Assembly (NCBI GenBank): GCA_900149785.2
Contig: FSSI02000023.1
Span: 10,480-74,479, forward strand
From: Sodalinema lacuna_A
Lineage (GTDB): Bacteria; Cyanobacteriota; Cyanobacteriia; Cyanobacteriales; Geitlerinemataceae
Length of the DNA stretch: 64,000 nucleotides
Direction of reading: 5' to 3'
Part shown: positions 59,829 to 64,000 of the stretch, piece by piece
Position numbering within the stretch: the first letter of the stretch is position 1
How the letters are laid out: every line of letters starts with the position of its first letter
The notes under the pieces: model-generated
Seen by the model: only the letters and a program-made list of their open reading frames with translations
Database searches by the model: none
What the model was told of the DNA's origin: nothing
Program-made: the position numbers and the translations under genes

Positions 59829-62114
59829 CTATTCTTCTTCACTAAAGAAGTTGTCATCATCATTGGGGGGAGCTTCGCTGCCACCGCCGACGGGGGCGAG
59901 GTCAATTTGCTGACGGTAGTAGTCGACGCTTTTGACCTGAACATCAACGCGATCGCCGAGACGATATTGTTTGCGATTCTTGCGGCCGACGAGGGTTTGT
60001 TGACGGGAGCGGTACTCATACCAGTCATCTTTGAGGGATGACACATGAACTAACCCTTCTAAACGAGGGGGAGCCATGCCTTTTTCCCCGGCTTCGATTT
60101 CCACGAAAAAGCCGTAGGACTGCACCCCGGTAATTAAGCCCCGGAAGACCTCTCCGGTGCGCTCCTTCATGGCTCCAGCTTTTTGTAGACCATTGAGGTC
60201 ATTTTCGGCTTCTAAGGCGAGACGCTCGCGTTCTGTCAGGGATATCGCTAACCCCGATAGATGTTCTTCGAGTTCACTCTGAACGCCCGGCGGTAGGACA
60301 TTCCAGTTAATCTGACCATGACAAGAGGAGTGATGGAGATTCACGGAATCCTTAGAACGGCTGGTGCGGCGATCGCGGCCTTTCTCGAAGACAGCATGGA
60401 GGACTTGCTGAATCACGTAGTCCACATAGCGTTGCAGGGGTGCATTCAGGTGTGTATAGCCATCGTCGAGGGCTAATCCGAAATGAACGCCAGGTTTGTT
60501 GCTGTAGTAATGGGGGCGAATCACCGCTTCGAGGAGATAGTTGAGAATCTTCTCATCGTCGGTTCCAGACACCTGTTCAGCGAACTGTTTGAAGTCACTG
60601 GGGAAGGCTTGTTCCTCGTCTTCGAGCCAAAGTTCGAGATCCATGTTTCCGGCCAGTTTGATGGCATCATGGACATCGTCAATGTCGGGTTGCAGTTGAA
60701 TGCAATAGAGCGTCGGAACGCCTAAGGCGGTTAGGTGATCGGCAATGAGTTGATTGGCGGCCACGACGAACTCATAGGTAACCGCACCGATAATCGGTTG
60801 GGTATTAAACACCGGTGCGCCGAGGGGAACTTCATCACCAAAATGGCTGCTGGCTTCGGGTAAGTGCAGATCAAACGATCCGCGTAGATAGCGTTGTTCC
60901 CGTAGCAGTTGGCTGACTTGCTGCAACTCCTTGAGGGTGGCGGCGAGATCCTTTTCACTCTTACTCTGGGGTTCGCTGGCATCTTCGCCGAGGAAGGTTT
61001 GGGTTTCTTCGTAACTGACGAGGCGATCGAGTAATAGGATACTCGGCTGAAGTTCATATTCGAGAATGTCTCCCTGTTCATCTAAGGTAATCAAGAGGGA
61101 GATGGCACAGCGATCGCCTTCGGGAGTAAACGAAGCTGCCTCGATAATCGCCTCGGGAAATAGGGGTAAGACGGTTTCTCCGAGATAGACGCTGGTTCCT
61201 CGTCGTCGTGCTTCTCGTTCAGTGGGAGTATTGAGGTCAACGAGGCGGCCCACATCAGCGATATGAATGCCTAATTGCCATTGATCACGAGCAAAACGGG
61301 TGAGACTATAGGCTCGTTCAACGCAGCCGGGACTGAGGGGATCTTCGACAAAGGCGAGGGTTTTAAGATGTCGTAAATCAAGGCGTTTTTTAGAGTCTTT
61401 GGCGGCAATGTCGGCGGATACGCCGCTGAGACTGTCGAGAACTTTCTGAGGAAAGGCCCGAGGTAAATCATGTTTACAACAGACGATATCGATATCGTTG
61501 GCGGCTTCGGCGTCACTTCCTAGCACTTGCACCACACGGCCTCGGGGGGGATTATCGCCGAGGGGATAGCGTTGTACTTCAACGTGGACGAGATAGTCGA
61601 TCGCATCTTTGAGGCGTTCGTCGGGTTCGAGGTGAATTTCAAATAAGAGGCGATCGTCGAGGGGAACGGCGCGAAACTCATCGTCAACGGCTTTGACACG
61701 AGCTAAGACGGAGGGATTGGCCCGTTCGAGAATTAGGCGAACTTCTCCTTCGGGGGAACGACGACGACTGCCATCTTTGATGACTTTGACTAATACGCGA
61801 TCGCCGTTCCAAGCGGTGCTGAGATAGGATTCACGCACATAAATATCTTCAGCGCCTTCGGCATCTTGAATGGCGAAGCAAAATCCCTTACTCGAACAGC
61901 GCAGTTTGGCTTCAACCAGTCCCTCATCGTCCTCGCGACGATAGCGACCCCGTTCTTTGACTAAAATCCCGGTTCGTTCTAAAGCGTCGAGAGCGATCAG
62001 GAGTTTACCTAAATCATCCTCGTCATCGCAGGCGAGTTTTTTTTCTAGGACTTTGGGGGCAACCGATTTTTCATCGGGGAAGTTGGACAACAGTGTTGCG
62101 ATCGAAAAGTTCAT
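59829..62114 (-). CDS. RNase R-type RNB/S1 protein with degenerate active-site motif
   Basis: The 761-residue protein has the layout of RNase R: an N-terminal winged-helix part (ALERTGILVKERGRYRRE), cold-shock domains, an RNB domain (about 245-600; LGIHIADVGRLVDLNTP, RGTSVYLGETVLPLFPE, HFGLALDDGYTHLNAPLQRYVDYV) and a C-terminal S1 domain (VFRGLITGVQSYGFFVEIE ... GLVHVSSL). In active RNase II/R the RNB start carries four Asp (DxxxxxDxDD); here the aligned stretch is FVEDPLSPGCVERAY, with only one Asp kept. It is still likely to bind RNA, but hydrolysis is uncertain. A second, canonical RNase may exist elsewhere. Confidence 0.85.
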   Translation of the reverse strand: MNFSIATLLSNFPDEKSVAPKVLEKKLACDDEDDLGKLLIALDALERTGILVKERGRYRREDDEGLVEAKLRCSSKGFCFAIQDAEGAEDIYVRESYLSTAWNGDRVLVKVIKDGSRRRSPEGEVRLILERANPSVLARVKAVDDEFRAVPLDDRLLFEIHLEPDERLKDAIDYLVHVEVQRYPLGDNPPRGRVVQVLGSDAEAANDIDIVCCKHDLPRAFPQKVLDSLSGVSADIAAKDSKKRLDLRHLKTLAFVEDPLSPGCVERAYSLTRFARDQWQLGIHIADVGRLVDLNTPTEREARRRGTSVYLGETVLPLFPEAIIEAASFTPEGDRCAISLLITLDEQGDILEYELQPSILLLDRLVSYEETQTFLGEDASEPQSKSEKDLAATLKELQQVSQLLREQRYLRGSFDLHLPEASSHFGDEVPLGAPVFNTQPIIGAVTYEFVVAANQLIADHLTALGVPTLYCIQLQPDIDDVHDAIKLAGNMDLELWLEDEEQAFPSDFKQFAEQVSGTDDEKILNYLLEAVIRPHYYSNKPGVHFGLALDDGYTHLNAPLQRYVDYVIQQVLHAVFEKGRDRRTSRSKDSVNLHHSSCHGQINWNVLPPGVQSELEEHLSGLAISLTERERLALEAENDLNGLQKAGAMKERTGEVFRGLITGVQSYGFFVEIEAGEKGMAPPRLEGLVHVSSLKDDWYEYRSRQQTLVGRKNRKQYRLGDRVDVQVKSVDYYRQQIDLAPVGGGSEAPPNDDDNFFSEEE

Positions 62115-62547
62115 GCAGTCGTCAATCCTTAAAATATTTTCTTAGTCTTAGCGGCATCGTCACAGCCGCTGGGCAAGCCAGGGGTGGAGGTTGATTGAAA
62201 TACCGCGATCGCACCTCGAAAGGGGAGATTTGATCATCGACATTCGCACCTTGGCAATCTTGGCCTTGGCTTAAAGGCTCAGCACGGCGGTTTACTCCCA
62301 TGCAGCGGTCCGCCGAGATTCCAGTGAGGTCTGAGCATGACCGGACACCCGACCGCCTGGGGGGGTGATGTGGATCGTCGCAGCGAATCTCGCGACATCC
62401 CAGCAATTATATCTCATTAAGCCGCAGTCCAGGATAGCAGAGATTGGCGGTGTTGGTCTGGGTTGACTCGCCATTTTCCCTAACCATCGTCTAGGCTAGA
62501 GTCGGTTGGCAGGGCGTTGGCTTTCGGCGATCGACAGGAGGAGTTTG
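62115..62547. promoter_or_regulatory. Long leader of the RNase R gene and divergent upstream region
   Basis: No protein or RNA gene is recognised in these 433 bases. A TATAAT box on the minus strand (complement of 62406-62411) would start an RNA near 62398 with a leader of about 285 bases before the RNase R start. The leader is GC-rich with several complementary segments (for example CAGCGGTCCGCCG near 62302). A 94-codon minus-strand frame over it is Cys/Arg-rich without family features. RNase leaders are often autoregulatory, but this is only inference. Confidence 0.4.
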
Positions 62548-63162
62548 ATGCTAGAAGAATTTTATCGACGTTATCCCCTCGGACGGGTCTGGGGAGAGTT
62601 GATGACCATTCATGAAGGACAGTATCTGGTACGCGTGGTGCTATTTGATGGCGATCGCCCGTTGATGTCGACTTTAGCGATGGGGATGTCTGTTGAAACG
62701 GCGGAAGACTTGGCGCGGGAGCGATCGCTGTCCCTATTACTCCAATCCCAACCCCCAGACTCGCCACCAGACTCTTCGACGTCCTCAGACGTTCCAGATT
62801 CGTACCCTTCAGAGAATACTGACTCTGCCACGTCACCTCTAAAATCAGTCCCTGAACCGTCTCTATCGACCAGTAACCCATCTAATTTACCCAAAATAAC
62901 CTCAACCGAGAAATTATCGTTTCCAAGCACAACAGAGGTCGCTAAGCCGCCTGAATCCCCGGCTCCTCCACCGAGTCCTGAGCCACCCACCGATGATTCT
63001 GATCTCTTGGTGCAAACGACATTGGAGTTACGCCGTTTAGGATGGGATGCCGAACAGGGACGTGTGTATTTAGAACAAACCTATGGGAAGCGATCGCGCC
63101 AACAACTGACTCGCCAAGAACTTGAATCGTTTTTAGAGTATCTTCAGGGGATAGGGGGATAG
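62548..63162 (+). CDS. Conserved cyanobacterial protein with Ser/Pro-rich linker
   Basis: The 204-residue protein begins MLEEFYRRYPLGRVWGELMTI with a good Shine-Dalgarno (AGGAGGA, eight bases before the ATG at 62548). Residues 1-70 form a small alpha/beta domain, residues 75-160 are a Ser/Pro/Thr-rich linker, and 165-204 are a helical domain, LELRRLGWDAEQGRVYLEQT followed by YGKRSRQQLT, found at the end of several cyanobacterial proteins. It could be a protein- or DNA-binding tail. The function is unknown. Confidence 0.75.
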   Translation: MLEEFYRRYPLGRVWGELMTIHEGQYLVRVVLFDGDRPLMSTLAMGMSVETAEDLARERSLSLLLQSQPPDSPPDSSTSSDVPDSYPSENTDSATSPLKSVPEPSLSTSNPSNLPKITSTEKLSFPSTTEVAKPPESPAPPPSPEPPTDDSDLLVQTTLELRRLGWDAEQGRVYLEQTYGKRSRQQLTRQELESFLEYLQGIGG

Positions 63163-63167
63163 GGAAA

Positions 63168-63201
63168 AGGCAAGAGGCAAGAGGCAAGAGGCAAGAGGCA
63201 T
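63168..63201. repeat. Heptamer array GGCAAGA
   Basis: Four to five units directly after the stop of the gene at 62548, followed by an ACCCACCCC sequence also seen near 3093 and 50470. Confidence 0.88.
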
Positions 63202-63433
63202 AACCCACCCCTTGTATATTGAGAGGCAGTAGACCGTCCCACCCCAAGGTCGGAAAAGACCGCTGTGTAGCACGGGTCACTACCATGTAATCTTCTCGAC
63301 TGAACTCGAACAGTCGCCCGGGTCAAGGAAATCCGAAGTTTCGGTTCATCCCAAAGACCGTATCAGGCAAGGATGAGTGAAATTGAGAAGATGCCTGGCT
63401 TATCTTAACATCGCTAATTTGGGAGAAACGATT

Positions 63434-64000
63434 ATGTCAAAGACAGCTCAGTGGATTGGAATTGACGTGAGTCAACAGACTCTGGATGTTTACATTCGCC
63501 CATTGGGACAAGCCATCAGAATCCCCAACAGCCCGACCGAAATTGCACAACTCGTCGAGTCTTGGAAAGGCGAGCCGATCAAGCGGGTTGTGGTGGAAGC
63601 GACTGGGAAATTAGAAAGGGAACTGGTCATTNAATTACAAGAGGCTCGATTCCCCGTTTCAGTCATCAATCCCCGCCAAGGTCGAGATTTTGCCAAAGCC
63701 ACGGGTCGTTTAGCTAAAACGGACGCGATTGATGCTCAAACCTTGGCGTATTATGGCTCAGCCCTAAAGCCCCCAGTTCTGGAGTCGAGTTCAGCCGAGT
63801 CTCGTCAACTGCAAGAGTTAATGAGTCGCCGGCGTCAGCTAACTGAGATGCAAACGGCGGAGAAAAATCGCTCTTCACGCGCACGTGGTAAAGCTTTGGC
63901 GGATATCAAGGCTCACCTAGAGTATCTCAAGGGACGTCTCGAACAACTCGACGCCGAGATTGAGGAACTCACCCACAGCTGTGAGGAATGGTCATCGAAA
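63434..64000 (+). mobile_element. IS110-family transposase, 5' part
   Basis: An open frame from the ATG at 63434 to the window edge (189 codons) encodes the N-terminal DEDD domain of an IS110/IS1111 transposase: WIGIDVSQQTLDVYI (first Asp), VVVEATGKLERELV (Glu) and VINPRQGRDFAKATGRLAKTDAIDAQTLAYYG (two Asp), then a coiled region. Base 63632 is unresolved; TAA there would be a stop, other bases keep the frame open. The 5' end of the element is not marked by terminal repeats, as usual for this family, so its left boundary between 63202 and 63433 is unknown. Confidence 0.9.

Noticed and set aside
62122..62406. 94-codon Cys/Arg-rich minus-strand frame
   Set aside because: No recognisable domain or ribosome-binding site, and it fits a non-coding leader of the RNase R gene.
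63144..63326. Short minus-strand frames near the IS110 start
   Set aside because: They translate heptamer repeats and a palindrome-rich spacer only.

Overview
The window is chromosomal DNA of a cyanobacterium, most likely a filamentous Oscillatoriales-type species. The support is a high density of the palindrome GCGATCGC (HIP1) and typical cyanobacterial genes: ndhM, lrtA/hpf, tocopherol cyclase, the cobalt pair coaT/coaR, and DUF1995, DUF3318, DUF1400, Npun_F0494-like and GDYXXLXY/DUF2157 families. Tandem heptamers of the TTGCCTC / TTCCCTG type are scattered through it. About 57 protein genes on both strands are supported. I see no rRNA, tRNA or CRISPR array.

Layout. 1-7.0 kb: truncated sensor protein, dTDP-glucose dehydratase, a conserved hypothetical, DUF1995, O-methyltransferase, tRNA hydroxylase TrhO and two small conserved genes. 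7.1-12.4 kb: dapB, two paralogous PEP-CTERM exported proteins, each with its own terminator, and a subtilase with a membrane C-terminus coupled to a 75-residue protein. 12.5-18.2 kb: metY-metX, tocopherol cyclase and a cysteine desulfurase. 18.2-20.3 kb: a toxin-antitoxin island, made of an antitoxin with a decapitated PIN toxin, a DUF4160/DUF2442 pair, a DUF2442 remnant and an intact MntA/HepT pair, cut up by three copies of an 85-bp hairpin repeat. 20.4-28.7 kb: proS, GDYXXLXY/DUF2157, ndhM, two envelope proteins, cysK and a tiny Cys-repeat lipoprotein. 28.9-36.1 kb: phosphatase, repeat protein, GH13 glucosidase, alpha/beta hydrolase, a candidate structured RNA and an M48 protease.

36.2-39.4 kb: cobalt efflux ATPase CoaT and its regulator CoaR, divergent around a perfect 13-bp inverted repeat. 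39.4-44.0 kb: DUF1400 hydrolase, two small conserved genes, lrtA/hpf and lipB. 44.3-51.4 kb: hybrid histidine kinase, ureE, ubiD, a DUF2281/PIN toxin-antitoxin pair bounded by a 43-bp near-repeat of the ubiD 3' end, a lipoprotein and gpsA. 51.7-57.6 kb: two large GGDEF/EAL proteins. 57.8-64.0 kb: LapA-like protein, ubiX, RNase R-type protein with an eroded active-site motif, a conserved hypothetical and the start of an IS110 transposase.

Functional links: cysK, the desulfurase, metY and metX cover sulfur amino acid metabolism; UbiX makes the prenylated FMN used by UbiD; CoaR controls CoaT. The most interesting parts for follow-up are the hairpin-riddled toxin-antitoxin island, the duplication bounding the second toxin-antitoxin pair, the DPCAG-repeat lipoprotein, the structured RNA near 34.8 kb, the unusual RNase R and the pyrimidine-rich heptamer arrays that sit directly before start codons. 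Function calls rest on motif recognition by eye; no search was run.
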